DNA of 64,000 bases from Limosilactobacillus rudii (GCF_014145455.1 NZ_JACIVB010000062.1:186001-250000), one strand, 5' to 3'; counted from the stretch's first letter, positions 43,001 to 53,149 are shown. Translations and numbers: made by a program. Notes: generated by a model not told the origin, from the letters alone.

Positions 43001-45162
43001 ATTACACGCCTAGCCAAACCCAGGTAGCGGCAGTGAAGGTCGATCCAGCTGATCAAGATTCGACGGTTACCGTTATTTACAAGACGGCACCTAATGCAGT
43101 TACGTATACGGTAATTGATGACACAACTGACAAGACCCTAATTGACCACCAGTCATTAGTCGACGGTTTTGCCGGTGAACAGGTGCCTGCAAGTGCTAGT
43201 GATGACTACCAAGCCGTTGTAAAGCATTACCAGAATCTTGGTTATACCATTGTTAGTCAAGATAAACTGCCGGGATTATTTACCCACCAAGATCAGAACG
43301 TAATTATTCATTTACTAATGAAGAATGCATTACGGACTGATCAGCAATTGACGACTCGCACGATTACTTATTATGACCGTGATACGGGAAAGCAAATCAT
43401 GATTGATGGCATCACTGATCCGGTAATTCAACAAGCCAAGTTTGTTCGCCATGGTGTTGTGGTTGGCCCTGAGCAAAAATTGGTAGGATACAACCTTGAT
43501 GGCAAGCGCGACCACAATGGCAATTATCTTGTTGAAGTTGCTGTGAAGAATGCTGATCAGGCATGGATTATGGCTGGTAATGGCTGGGTTGCCTCACCAA
43601 ATCCTGATTTAGATTACTATGGATATGGTCCGGCAGAAAATGAAGCAGGTAAAGCCTATCCGGTTGTTGGAGCGGTAGAACCAACCGCTGCCACACCAAA
43701 CGAGAGTGTGAAAGTGTACTACCGAGCACGTCATGAAACCGGAACGGAGCAATCAACTGCGGAACGGATTATCCATTATATCTATGCTAATGGGCCACGC
43801 CACGGCCAACGAGCAGCCGGGGATGTGCGGCAGCGTGTTACGTTTGAACGTCCAGTGATGACTAACGAAGTGACTAAGCAAAAGACATATGGTGATTGGC
43901 AGGCAGTTTCATCAATTACAGCTAATGATAATCAAACAATTAAGAATGATGTAAATAGTCAATTTGCGGCGGTAACCTCACCAAGTATTTCCGACTATAC
44001 CGCGGATCAACTAGTAGTAAATAGTATTGCTGCTGTTCATAATCAAAAGCCAATTGAAGTAACGGTTAATTATACGACTGAACCACATCGGCTTACGTAT
44101 TCTGTAATTGATGATGTGACTGGTTTAACGCTGATTAATCATTATTACCTGGCAGAAGGATTTACTGATGAACAATTGTCTGTAAAGACAGGTCATGAAT
44201 ACAATAGTGTTCCAGCACATTATGAGCAGTTAGGCTATGAGCTGGTTAGTCAGGACACGCTACCGACTGCTTTTGCCAGTCATGATCAAGATCTTGTTAT
44301 TCATTTGACCCATGGCATAAAGCAAGTAACTGATGAACACGCGGTAAATGAAGAAGTTAAGTATCAGTTTGTCGATGGCGGAACGGCGGCCCCGACATAT
44401 GAAGCGGCGCCAATTAAGTTCACACGGAATGGGGAAATCGATCAAGTTACCGGTAAAACCGAATGGCAGAATTGGCAACCAGCCGGTGCGGAATTTAAGG
44501 CGGTTGTCTCGCCTAGTGTTGCTGGATATCGTCCGTCAGTTGCGCAGATTGACGAGCAACTGGTAAACGAAGGCAGTGCTGATCTGCACTTCATTGTCAT
44601 GTACTCAAAGAACTCGGTAGTACCGCATTCTACACCGGAGGAACCAACGCAGCCAGTTACGCCGGCAACGCCACAGCCGACGGTACCAACATCAAGTAGT
44701 TCAGCCACAAGTAATACTCCTGCTGAGCCGAGTCAGGTGCCAAGCTCGGAGACACCGGCTTCATCAGCGAGTGTTCCAGAATCGTCAGCTAGACCAAGTT
44801 CGGACGGTCCAGCGGATTCTAATCAGCTGGCAGAACCAGCTAGTTCGGCAGTTCCGGTTTTCTCAGCGAGCGTGTCAAATTCTTCTGAAGAATCTGCTTC
44901 AAGTGTGCCAGCTGCATCGACGGCGAATGTTCAAGAAGAACCTGTCGTAGCACATCCGGCAAGTGAAGAAAAGATTGTACCGGTTACTGTTCATGCTGCA
45001 ACAGCTGAACCAGTAGAGAATAGCGCGGCACAACCTGCCCAGCAAACAAACCAAAAGTTACCACAAACAGGAAATCAACACCGTAGTTTGTGGCAGGTGA
45101 TTGTTGGTGCTTTCCTTGGTCTATTCGGAATAGTCCTTGGTAGAAAGAGAAAAGTAAAATAG
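40093..45162 (+). CDS. Large YSIRK/LPXTG cell-wall adhesin with MucBP-like repeats
   Basis: A 1689-residue surface protein. TTG 40093 is preferred since GGAGG lies about eight bases upstream; an ATG at 40075 precedes that site. The YSIRK-type signal peptide RFALRKLSVGVASVLLGTSI is followed by a Ser/Thr/Gln-rich stretch, a beta-rich adhesin-like domain (about 105-590), and repeating mucin-binding-type modules: IHY/IKY.. (MucBP), YTVIDD (MucBP_2-like) and TRTITYYDRDTG. Then come a Ser/Pro-rich wall spacer (about 1510-1650), LPQTG (45058-45072), a hydrophobic helix and RKRKVK. Sortase would anchor it to peptidoglycan; binding to mucus is inferred from the family. Confidence 0.92.
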   Translation: MTSKNNQVERLTKSMPLTQRFALRKLSVGVASVLLGTSIMMGLNGKVASADSNTDINQSVPTQQLPVPTSAASQSAASTITTLTATNNNADEQVKATAPVDPSAYTITNVSASSEPGNGTDRIGRTNLSFDMNIDVAHHTINKGDYLNVSMGIPYKLTADDQEHTLAYGGSASEPMAININYNTVTGENHSAVIGYMRPVSTNTRAYAVSGHENPVDNVENVKWQSMQNKNTLTSDGNGGSNDSYQIVFNDELENIKQQYGDANLSLARMHFNLTWHNITGFNLDEAPIDTRYFHLYSANATTPVDYTPQNDILIGNQRFTSGLKVKVMPKADYQDNFNQTVIPESSSQYATHTWYYDQNTGKWGKGDEALRYPDHAEAVALASKTKDGTQLGNKFTITVTKPADNEYVDYQFASDADVKADLEKSMVANYRNYDLDPVNGVKDTYVTRELVTTPVPDINVTSTDSNNGLTRTYTVTVANNYAGFRKDKGIALINWRPKNPTDVLPPENINSPVEDKMINDGWYEGVMLQNSALQNFLAQHSWSLKVTNDNGQDLYNANAGYYLQPYTYRDDTVSNSGILNGTVNNVENSEVKETIHYLFKDTGKEAAPTYTKKLGFARINQNGTWQDWTPASDTFEQVTVPVVPGYHAVDNAGTAVKAVAAVEVDHNSSDIDTTIYYVADPQLLTYTVIDNDTNQILEDKVPLVKGNSNEKIPAQTATAYQQIIKGYLDQGYYLVKADQLPATFDSDDDFDQNVTIYVAKKNQLKKESRQVTRTITYYDRDTGKQIAIKGVDPVKQTVTFARNAVTSGVDGKVLGYNLDGKQDQNGNYLLELSTANGDRAWQQTAGKWGSAVNPLLIKYGYGLAEDTQGQAYPQVAVGQPTYDSSDEEVKVFYPEKVVVSPENSTIIRTIKYVYGNGPQKGKEAAPSVKQTVTFKRDKRTNQVTNDVSYSEWTTSNDSFAAVKSPAIEYYTPSQTQVAAVKVDPADQDSTVTVIYKTAPNAVTYTVIDDTTDKTLIDHQSLVDGFAGEQVPASASDDYQAVVKHYQNLGYTIVSQDKLPGLFTHQDQNVIIHLLMKNALRTDQQLTTRTITYYDRDTGKQIMIDGITDPVIQQAKFVRHGVVVGPEQKLVGYNLDGKRDHNGNYLVEVAVKNADQAWIMAGNGWVASPNPDLDYYGYGPAENEAGKAYPVVGAVEPTAATPNESVKVYYRARHETGTEQSTAERIIHYIYANGPRHGQRAAGDVRQRVTFERPVMTNEVTKQKTYGDWQAVSSITANDNQTIKNDVNSQFAAVTSPSISDYTADQLVVNSIAAVHNQKPIEVTVNYTTEPHRLTYSVIDDVTGLTLINHYYLAEGFTDEQLSVKTGHEYNSVPAHYEQLGYELVSQDTLPTAFASHDQDLVIHLTHGIKQVTDEHAVNEEVKYQFVDGGTAAPTYEAAPIKFTRNGEIDQVTGKTEWQNWQPAGAEFKAVVSPSVAGYRPSVAQIDEQLVNEGSADLHFIVMYSKNSVVPHSTPEEPTQPVTPATPQPTVPTSSSSATSNTPAEPSQVPSSETPASSASVPESSARPSSDGPADSNQLAEPASSAVPVFSASVSNSSEESASSVPAASTANVQEEPVVAHPASEEKIVPVTVHAATAEPVENSAAQPAQQTNQKLPQTGNQHRSLWQVIVGAFLGLFGIVLGRKRKVK
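41878..44600 (+). repeat. MucBP-type module array within the adhesin
   Basis: The order IHYLF/YTVIDN, TRTITYYDRDTGKQIAI, IRTIKYVYGNGP, YTVIDD, TRTITYYDRDTGKQIMI, IHYIYANGP, YSVIDD, then a last VKYQFVDGG module, shows a compound unit of about 315 residues (about 944 bases between the two DNA copies at 42409 and 43353). The copies are diverged at DNA level, so the array is not freshly duplicated. Confidence 0.82.
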
Positions 45163-45205
45163 TTTTTAAAAAGTATTTTCTCGGCTTCTTATAGAGAGAA
45201 CATGA

Positions 45206-45260
45206 AAAAAGTGTCTTCCAATTATTGGCGAAAAGGCTAATAAGCGGGGGACGCTTTTTC
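45206..45260 (+). terminator. Adhesin gene terminator
   Basis: AAAAAGTGTC pairs with GACGCTTTTT with a T-G pair, around a 33-base inner part, ending in TTTTT. Confidence 0.68.
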
Positions 45261-45291
45261 TATGGGGTAAATTTACAAACACTAATAATAA

Positions 45292-45327
45292 AAGACATGA
45301 TTCCGATAAAATACCGAAATCATGCCT
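45292..45327 (-). terminator. pepD terminator
   Basis: AAGACATGATTCCG pairs with CGGAATCATG-type sequence (45314-45327). It lies just downstream of the minus-strand pepD gene, with an A/T-rich end. Confidence 0.75.
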
Positions 45328-45353
45328 TAGTAGCTTAGTAATTTAACTTTTAT

Positions 45354-46757
45354 TTAGAGATTTTCATCAGTATTGAAGTTCAGTTCACAGTAATCTGTCA
45401 TCTTTGTAATCAATTCTAGACTCAGCTTCTTATATGCATTTAGGGTATCTGTCGCGTATCCATCGCTTTGTCGGGTAAGGAACGTATCACGGGCAGCCCC
45501 CTTCAAGCTCGGTAACCTACGATCAGTTTCGGCAATCATCTTAATCGCCGCAGTATTTCGTTCTTTTTGGACGTCCCGCAATAATGGCAGGAAATCGTGC
45601 AAGTGACTATCTACTAATACGCTCGCATGCTTAAAGATCCAGTAGGCAGAGTTGAGTTGTGCCGGGAGTTTACCACGCTTATATGGTGCGGGCGTGTCAG
45701 TAATCCCGTTAAAGAATGGTACATAGGTACTTTCAGCTGCCACTCCCATTGCTAACCAATGAATATTAGCTCCTGGGCGATTCAACTGTAATATATGTGA
45801 TTCCTGGGTCTTGGCTAGACTAATTGGCCGGTACTTATGGGCGTTTTTGCCGTGACCAAGGGGATCAAATTCAGTTCCTTCAAAGTGGTTACTGAGATAC
45901 TGTTGCGCATCAAAAATCGATAGTTTGTGGTCTGGCTTCATGATGAAGGGCAGGTCGGTTGATTCTGGCGTCTCATTAGCTGCCTGCAGAGGGCTAAACA
46001 TTTGGTGACCTGCCCACACGCGGGGCTCTGAGTAAATAGCATCGGAACGGTCAGCGGTCCCAAAAATCTTTCGGAAATTAAAGGTCGTTGGATCAGGATT
46101 TAAATGGTGTTTTTCAACAAACTCCTGAATACCAGGGTGGAACATGAAATTATTGGTATCGGTAAAATCGATTTCTTGAATTGCTAATTGGTTTGCAACT
46201 ACCGCATAGCAATCATCGGGAATCCGTTGGGCCACCCAGTAATGGCCAGCGCCGGTTTCAAAATACCACGCTTCATCATTATCCGCGAATAAGACCCCAT
46301 TAGTTTCGCCAGTTCCATATTTAGCAATTAAATTTCCTAACCGTTGGACTCCTTCTCGGGCAGTCTTGACATAAGGTAAGACAACAGTAATCATTGCTTC
46401 TTCGTTCAGGCCGTTTTCAACTAAGGGATCATAGCCCAGAACGAGCGCATTGGAGTAGGCACTTTCAGTCGCACTCATGGCAACATCATATTCGTTAATT
46501 CCGTCCTCTTCGAATAGGCCGTCCTTGTCAGTCCATTCCGGTGTTGCGGTATAGCGCGCACTTTCTGCTGGCAAGTCAAGTTCCAAACGGGTATCCTTAG
46601 AGACGAAGCGAGTCGGCATCTCACCATGTTGGTGGACAACCATGTGCTTCGGCCAGGCAGCCTTAGCATCTTCATTACGGCCAATCATGATTGTGCCGTC
46701 AATGCTAGCTTTCTTCCCAATTAAGATACTTGTACATGCAGTTAATTTATTCCCCAT
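45354..46757 (-). CDS. pepD: Dipeptidase, C69 family
   Basis: A 467-residue Ntn-type dipeptidase as in lactobacillus PepD. The N-terminal ACTSILIGKKASIDGT supplies the Cys nucleophile, followed by IGRNEDAKAAWPKH; the family segments YDVAMSATESAYSN and GTGETNGVLFADNDEAWYFET are present. These enzymes hydrolyse dipeptides from casein or other protein degradation. There is no signal peptide, so it acts in the cytoplasm. GGAGAAAG lies upstream of the ATG on the minus strand. Monocistronic. Confidence 0.94.
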   Translation of the reverse strand: MGNKLTACTSILIGKKASIDGTIMIGRNEDAKAAWPKHMVVHQHGEMPTRFVSKDTRLELDLPAESARYTATPEWTDKDGLFEEDGINEYDVAMSATESAYSNALVLGYDPLVENGLNEEAMITVVLPYVKTAREGVQRLGNLIAKYGTGETNGVLFADNDEAWYFETGAGHYWVAQRIPDDCYAVVANQLAIQEIDFTDTNNFMFHPGIQEFVEKHHLNPDPTTFNFRKIFGTADRSDAIYSEPRVWAGHQMFSPLQAANETPESTDLPFIMKPDHKLSIFDAQQYLSNHFEGTEFDPLGHGKNAHKYRPISLAKTQESHILQLNRPGANIHWLAMGVAAESTYVPFFNGITDTPAPYKRGKLPAQLNSAYWIFKHASVLVDSHLHDFLPLLRDVQKERNTAAIKMIAETDRRLPSLKGAARDTFLTRQSDGYATDTLNAYKKLSLELITKMTDYCELNFNTDENL

Positions 46758-46893
46758 AAATAACTTTCTCCTTTTATGTATTGGTTCAATTGTACCGCGA
46801 ACAAAGTAGTAAGTCGATTTAGTCAGAATATTTTAATTTTATGTTTAGAAGTATATAATATTGCTGTATAAATTTAGGAGAGGAGCAGATAAT

Positions 46894-48723
46894 ATGCAAC
46901 AATTATCGATGCTAATTGTCATGTTAGCAGCACTAATTATTCCTATTATTATGGCACGGTTTAAAGTCTCATCGATTCCGACCGCCGTTGCCGAAATCCT
47001 TACCGGTATTATTCTCGGTAAAAGTTGTTTAAATGTAGTTAATCCTAATTGGACGCTAAACCTATTATCGTCCATGGGGGTGATTATGCTGATGTTTTTG
47101 TCGGGGATGGAGATTAATTTCGACCTCTTTCGCAAGACACCCGGCAAGAAACGATCCCCTAATTCACCGGTAATCATGGCATCACAGGCATTTGGCCTGG
47201 TAATTGTGACTTCATTTGTAATTGCTATTATTATTAGCCAGTTACATTTATTTAATGATATTTTATTAGCGACCATTCTTTTCTCGACGATTGCCCTTGG
47301 TGTAGTAATTGCAACTTTAAAAGAAAAGGATATTTTGCAAAAGCCAGTCGGGCAAACGATCTTACTGACGGCTGTCTTAGGTGAAGTTGTCCCGATGTTA
47401 GCGTTGACCTTTTACGCGTCGATTAATGGGAACAATGCTGGTCGTTTATGGCTGATTGTCTTTCTATTCCTAGCGGCAATCTTTCTGCTCCACCGCTTTA
47501 AGCAACCCTTTATTTGGTTTAATAAGGTTTCAAAGGCGACGACCCAACTTGATATTCGGTTGGCCTTTTTCCTTATTTTTACCCTGGTAACGATTGCCGA
47601 AACAGTCGGGGCGGAAAATATTCTAGGGGCCTTTTTAGCAGGGATGGTCATGAAACTCCTTGAACCAAGTGAATCCACGGAGGATCGGTTAAACTCGATT
47701 GGTTATGGCTTCTTGATTCCCTTCTTCTTCATTATGACTGGGGACCGGCTCGACTTGAAAAACCTCTTTGCTAACCGGCAGGCCCTAGCTTTAATTCCAA
47801 TTTTAGTTATTGGTTTTATCCTTGCTAAGCTTCCGACGATGATAATCTTCAGACGGCGCTTTAAGCCACGGAATTCTTTTGCCGGGAGTTTCCTGGTGGT
47901 AACAACGATTACGCTGGTCTTACCAACCTTACAAGTTGCCCGAAATTTACATGCCATTACTACCGCACAGTCGGATGCTTTTACCTTAGCGGCGATCATT
48001 GTTTGTATTATTGCACCAGTTGTCTTTAATTCCGTCTTTAAGCTTGAAAAGGCTGATATGATTAAGCAAAAGGTTAACTTTATCGGTACCAATACCTTAA
48101 CAGTGCCTATCTCGCAGCAGTTATATAAAAACTGGTATGAAGTCCGGATGGTAACTGATAATGAAAATAACTACAAGACGTATAATAGTGAGGTTAAGGA
48201 CCTAACCTACCTACCTAACCTGACAGCAGAAACGCTTGAAGAGGGGCACTATTTCGATTGCGATATTATGGTGGTTGGTTTCTTAAATGATCACAAATCA
48301 GCACGGTTAGCGCAAATTGCGAAGGAACACGGGGTCAAACGGGTAATTGCCAGTCAAAATAATCCGCGGCTTGACCCGAAGGATGTGACAGCCTTACGTG
48401 ATAAAGGGGTAGAAATCTTCAATAGTTATAATGTGCAGAGCAGTGTCTTGCGGGCGCTCATTGAATCGCCATTAATTTTACGGATGTTGACCGATACAGA
48501 GGCGGGCTTATACGAAGCAACCGTCCTCAATTCGCGTTATACTGGACGTGAACTCCACACCTTACCATTTATTAACCATATTACAGTTAGTCGAATTTTC
48601 CGGAAGCGGAAGCCAATTGACCCGCATGGTGATACGATTATTGAATATGGCGACCACATTCTCTTTACGGGGGATCGCAAAGCCGCTCAACAAGTTCGGG
48701 AAGATTTGCGGCGACCAAATTAA
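46894..48723 (+). CDS. Kef-type cation:proton antiporter with TrkA/RCK domain
   Basis: A 609-residue transporter. Residues 1-375 form the CPA2 membrane domain (FKVSSIPTAVAEILTGIILG, FLSGMEINFDLF, GAENILGAFLAGMVMKL). The C-terminal cytoplasmic part (about 400-609) has a TrkA-N-like nucleotide-binding fold (IMVVGFLNDHKSARLAQIA, VKRVIASQNNPRLDPKDV) and a TrkA-C-like end. Start ATG 46894 has AGGAGAGGAG upstream; an upstream in-frame TTG is not used. It probably exchanges K+ or Na+ for protons in pH or osmotic homeostasis. Confidence 0.88.
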   Translation: MQQLSMLIVMLAALIIPIIMARFKVSSIPTAVAEILTGIILGKSCLNVVNPNWTLNLLSSMGVIMLMFLSGMEINFDLFRKTPGKKRSPNSPVIMASQAFGLVIVTSFVIAIIISQLHLFNDILLATILFSTIALGVVIATLKEKDILQKPVGQTILLTAVLGEVVPMLALTFYASINGNNAGRLWLIVFLFLAAIFLLHRFKQPFIWFNKVSKATTQLDIRLAFFLIFTLVTIAETVGAENILGAFLAGMVMKLLEPSESTEDRLNSIGYGFLIPFFFIMTGDRLDLKNLFANRQALALIPILVIGFILAKLPTMIIFRRRFKPRNSFAGSFLVVTTITLVLPTLQVARNLHAITTAQSDAFTLAAIIVCIIAPVVFNSVFKLEKADMIKQKVNFIGTNTLTVPISQQLYKNWYEVRMVTDNENNYKTYNSEVKDLTYLPNLTAETLEEGHYFDCDIMVVGFLNDHKSARLAQIAKEHGVKRVIASQNNPRLDPKDVTALRDKGVEIFNSYNVQSSVLRALIESPLILRMLTDTEAGLYEATVLNSRYTGRELHTLPFINHITVSRIFRKRKPIDPHGDTIIEYGDHILFTGDRKAAQQVREDLRRPN

Positions 48724-48804
48724 TTAAAGAATTTGACCAATGTAATTGCCGTAAAAGCGCTCTTATGGTAAGATTTTAAATGAATTTATAAGGAGGCACG
48801 GATT

Positions 48805-48990
48805 ATGCCATTAGTTCATATTGACTTAATTGAAGGCCGGACCGATGAGCAGTTAAAGGCTCTCGTAAAGGATGTTACAGCAGCAATTTCAAAGGATGCC
48901 AATGTTCCTGCCGAACGGGTGCATATCGTGTTGAATGAGATGCGCAAAGACCGCTATAGTGTAGCTGGTAAGATGGTCAGCGACAAGTAA
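48805..48990 (+). CDS. 4-oxalocrotonate tautomerase family protein
   Basis: A 61-residue protein starting MPLVHIDLIEGRTDEQ, with the catalytic Pro1 exposed once Met is removed and an Arg-rich patch (NEMRKDRYSVAG) as in the 4-OT family. Members catalyse keto-enol tautomerisation; no aromatic degradation pathway is present, so the physiological substrate is unknown. GGAGGC precedes the ATG. It is followed by its own terminator. Confidence 0.9.
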   Translation: MPLVHIDLIEGRTDEQLKALVKDVTAAISKDANVPAERVHIVLNEMRKDRYSVAGKMVSDK

Positions 48991-48999
48991 CAACAAGAG

Positions 49000-49045
49000 A
49001 GTCATCGGGGAGGGCAGTAAGCGTCTTTTCACGATGGCTTTTTTA
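49000..49045 (+). terminator. Tautomerase terminator
   Basis: AGTCATCG (49000-49007) pairs with CGATGGCT (49032-49039), then TTTTTT. Confidence 0.78.
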
Positions 49046-49119
49046 TATCATTAAAATCCATCAAGTTTCTTCCTATTAATATAGGTAGAGACTACTCGCA
49101 ATTAACAGCGAAAGGATGA

Positions 49120-50634
<1,515 letters not shown>

Positions 50635-50702
50635 TAGATATTTGCTTCTCTACCCCTAGTTATTCACCATTTAACAAACTAATATAAAAAGGAAAATGCA
50701 AA

Positions 50703-51203
50703 ATGGAAAGTAAGACGCCAGTTCAAATGACTGATGATTTAGCACAATTTATTAAGGAAAGTCGCGAAGATGTCGCTTTTCCTCATGAGTCACTATACGT
50801 TGATTTGTTAGAACAGTGGAAAGTCCTGAGCAACTATCAGCTTGAATATGCTGATGAACAAAGTAAGAAACTTTACCAAGCTTATTGGTCATCAATGACG
50901 AGGTGGTATGAAGTCTTTGATAATGAGCGCGAGGACCTGCTGGAGCCAGCGGCCATGCCTAGTCTTGACCTTGCAAACTTCTATGCGGGCTTAATTACTG
51001 ACCTCAGTAGCCATGTTTTGAGCTTGCTACCACAGTATCCGCATGATGCAGTTATTAAATTAACTGATTTTCGGGTATTATTAGGTAATGAAGTCCGTAA
51101 GTTTACCAAGCTCGACCTCGAATTACAGGGGCCAATTGATTTTGCGATGATTATGGATTACTGGAAATTTATGGGGGATGCCCTCGATAAAGAATTAGCA
51201 TAA
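50703..51203 (+). CDS. Unknown helical protein
   Basis: A 166-residue acidic, all-helical protein (LAQFIKESREDVAFPHESLY, LYQAYWSSMTRWYEVFDNER, LANFYAGLITDLSSHVLSLL). No membrane segment, signal peptide or known motif. It lies 68 bases after glpK and before a strong terminator, so may be read through from glpK. Similar helical proteins are common unknowns in lactobacilli. Confidence 0.7.
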   Translation: MESKTPVQMTDDLAQFIKESREDVAFPHESLYVDLLEQWKVLSNYQLEYADEQSKKLYQAYWSSMTRWYEVFDNEREDLLEPAAMPSLDLANFYAGLITDLSSHVLSLLPQYPHDAVIKLTDFRVLLGNEVRKFTKLDLELQGPIDFAMIMDYWKFMGDALDKELA

Positions 51204-51208
51204 ATAAA

Positions 51209-51255
51209 AATAAGGGACTGGTGAAAACATACATTGTTTTCACCAGTCCCTTATT
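51209..51255. terminator. Strong bidirectional terminator
   Basis: AATAAGGGACTGGTGAAAAC pairs with GTTTTCACCAGTCCCTTATT around a short loop: about a 20-bp stem serving convergent genes. Confidence 0.92.
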
Positions 51256-51272
51256 GTTTCCTAGCAGCGCCC

Positions 51273-51509
51273 TTACTTAAGCCAATCTTGCAAGTAAGCA
51301 ACGAGCATTTTAGCATCGTCCTTAGTTAAAGCAAAAGTATTATCATGACTGATATTATCAAAATCAATATTTGACACCAGCATTTGCAGTTCAGTGTCAT
51401 TAGCGTTCTGATAAATACTAAGCTCATTGACACACTCATCATCGCGATCTTCACCATCATATTTAATATGCAGCCAGTTAGCCTGGCGGTCAATCTCATG
51501 TTTTTCCAC
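51273..51509 (-). CDS. Small acidic protein of unknown function
   Basis: A 78-residue acidic protein (HEIDRQANWLHIKYDGEDRD, ending DDAKMLVAYLQDWLK) encoded nine bases downstream of the sigma-factor-like gene on the same strand, so probably co-transcribed with it. No domain was recognised. A small partner of the sigma-like protein is conceivable only from the arrangement. Confidence 0.65.
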   Translation of the reverse strand: MEKHEIDRQANWLHIKYDGEDRDDECVNELSIYQNANDTELQMLVSNIDFDNISHDNTFALTKDDAKMLVAYLQDWLK

Positions 51510-51518
51510 ATTTTCACC

Positions 51519-52097
51519 TCAAAACTCTCCCTTCATTTTAGCACGAAGCTGGTGGGCACGGGTAATGACCCCGCGGCGCCAATAGGAAACAGCTGCCCGG
51601 GTAACGGCGTATTCTTTAGCAATCTGACAGTCGCTAAGATGGTAATTGAGTTTTGCGACCAAATAGCGTTGCTGGTTAATAGTACTATGCTGGTAGAGAT
51701 AGCCAAGGAAGTCACTATTTTCGAGGTGGGTAAAGGGGTTAGCTGCCTGGGGATCTGCTAATATGCCCTCATAGTCATTATCTGTTTCTTCGTTATCGAG
51801 GGAGTAGGTGAAGAGTAGACTTTCGAGTTGCTGACGTCGCAAGGAATCAAGTAAGCGCCAGCGGATTCGTTGATAGGCAAAACACATTAGGTCACGTTCA
51901 TTTTTGACGTGGCCGTCATTATTGCTAAGGTAGTCGGCATAAGCCTGGGCAAAGATAATCGATGCTTCCTGGACAAAATCATCGTAATCATCACGGCGCG
52001 GCGAAATTCCAAGACTCTTTAATACCCCGTGGACAATAGTGATCCGCTTATCAGTCATCAGGAAAGATAAGCCTGCTGAAATTTTTTTATAATCCAT
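51519..52097 (-). CDS. Sigma-70-like factor of SigH/ComX type
   Basis: A 192-residue protein. Residues 30-90 look like sigma region 2 (DDYDDFVQEASIIFAQAYAD, then LMCFAYQRIRWRLLDSLRRQ), and the C-terminal 60 residues like region 4 with a helix-turn-helix (LNYHLSDCQIAKEYAVTRAA). The size and form match the SigH/ComX-like alternative sigma factors of lactobacilli, which turn on competence genes. ATG 52097 has AAAGGATG upstream. A ComK-like gene is divergent, across a palindrome-rich gap. The family call is by pattern, without a search. Confidence 0.7.
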   Translation of the reverse strand: MDYKKISAGLSFLMTDKRITIVHGVLKSLGISPRRDDYDDFVQEASIIFAQAYADYLSNNDGHVKNERDLMCFAYQRIRWRLLDSLRRQQLESLLFTYSLDNEETDNDYEGILADPQAANPFTHLENSDFLGYLYQHSTINQQRYLVAKLNYHLSDCQIAKEYAVTRAAVSYWRRGVITRAHQLRAKMKGEF

Positions 52098-52124
52098 AAT
52101 TTGAGAACATCCTTTAGAAATATT

Positions 52125-52234
52125 CTCAAGAGCTCTTGAGTACCATTAATTTATCGTAGAGAGAATATCTTAGCGAACGATAAAATAGTCGAAAAGTCGC
52201 GTAAAAAGACGTTGACAGGAGTGAAATAAGCCAG
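52125..52234. promoter_or_regulatory. Divergent control region with palindromes
   Basis: CTCAAGAGCTCTTGAG (52125-52140) is a perfect 16-base palindrome close to the sigma-like start. TTTATCGT and ACGATAAA form an inverted repeat at about 52149-52184. TTGACA at about 52213 followed after 17 bases by TATCTT makes a promoter for the ComK-like gene. These sites could bind the products of either divergent gene or another regulator. Confidence 0.6.
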
Positions 52235-52320
52235 TATCTTATAATTCATGTTAAAAGTCAATCGTTTTACGGGCGGTACTGACTAATTTAAAATTTGTAT
52301 TATGTGGAGGAGTGTTGATC

Positions 52321-53040
52321 TTGAGAAGAAAGATTGATATGACGGATGTAGCGAACTTGCGGATTGATGGCGTAACGGATAATTTTCAGGTGCGGTGGGA
52401 TAATACGCTAATAGTTACCGCTTATGATCAGGAACAGACCTTTATTTTGACGGTTGACGGGGAACAGCTCATTTTGCGACGGCGATTACGGGACGTCTTA
52501 GCTCGTTTTGCCCGTGAAAATTCGATCCATAGTCACGAAATGCACGCCCTTTATAAACTGGTTGGCTGCCGGACCCGGGGATATGTTGCTGGTCATTACC
52601 GGTTAGTACCGACGTGTGGGCGAACGAATGATCAAGTTATTTACTACATGGTTCATTGCTTAGATAATGCAGCTGAGTTAGTAGATGATAAGAGAGTCGA
52701 GATGCTTTTAAAGGGTAAGAACGAGACTTATCATGTTCAGGTCGACACGAGTTACCGGACATTTCGGCGAATTGTTGAAGCGGCCGATCAAGTTGCAAAA
52801 ATTCAATTACAAATCTACGAGTATTGCCGTTACCAGTACGGAAAAGTGAATTCACGAAATGTTCAGGAGCGACCATATGAGAGTGATTATTGTGTTATTC
52901 AGGCACATCAACGACGAAGTGAAGAAGTATTGCTAGCAACGATTTTATACATTGTAAATGCAGCTTACGAAGAAACCTTTGGTGAAGAGATCAGTCCTGA
53001 ATTTGCGGAACGGATTAAACGGGTGATAAATAGCTTCTGA
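52321..53040 (+). CDS. comK: ComK-like competence regulator
   Basis: A 239-residue protein whose middle part aligns by eye with ComK: LYKLVGCRTRGYVAGHYRLV (ComK: FFGSSYAGRKAGTYEV), then PTCGRTNDQVIYYMVHCLDN (ComK: TRPQCGWISHVHV) and the spaced TSYRTFRRIVEAA (ComK: ISYNSFENQVYRTA). The C-terminal 60 residues are an extra helical part. TTG 52321 is chosen, since GTGGAGG at 52304-52310 is best spaced from it. ComK activates late DNA-uptake genes in bacilli; here it would act with or beside the adjacent sigma factor. Confidence 0.72.
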   Translation: MRRKIDMTDVANLRIDGVTDNFQVRWDNTLIVTAYDQEQTFILTVDGEQLILRRRLRDVLARFARENSIHSHEMHALYKLVGCRTRGYVAGHYRLVPTCGRTNDQVIYYMVHCLDNAAELVDDKRVEMLLKGKNETYHVQVDTSYRTFRRIVEAADQVAKIQLQIYEYCRYQYGKVNSRNVQERPYESDYCVIQAHQRRSEEVLLATILYIVNAAYEETFGEEISPEFAERIKRVINSF

Positions 53041-53149
53041 GGTAATTTTAAGTAAAAATGCACAATAATTAAACATTAGTCCATTAGCTTGTTATAATAG
53101 TAATCGAAAGGAAGAGATGTAGCTTTAAGTAATGGAATGGAGCGTTATT

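Noticed and set aside
49060-49090. Near copy of the attR palindrome (TTCCTATTaATATAGG) before glpK
   Set aside because: Similar to the 23476-23493 palindrome by only a few AT-rich bases; no second copy or context links them.
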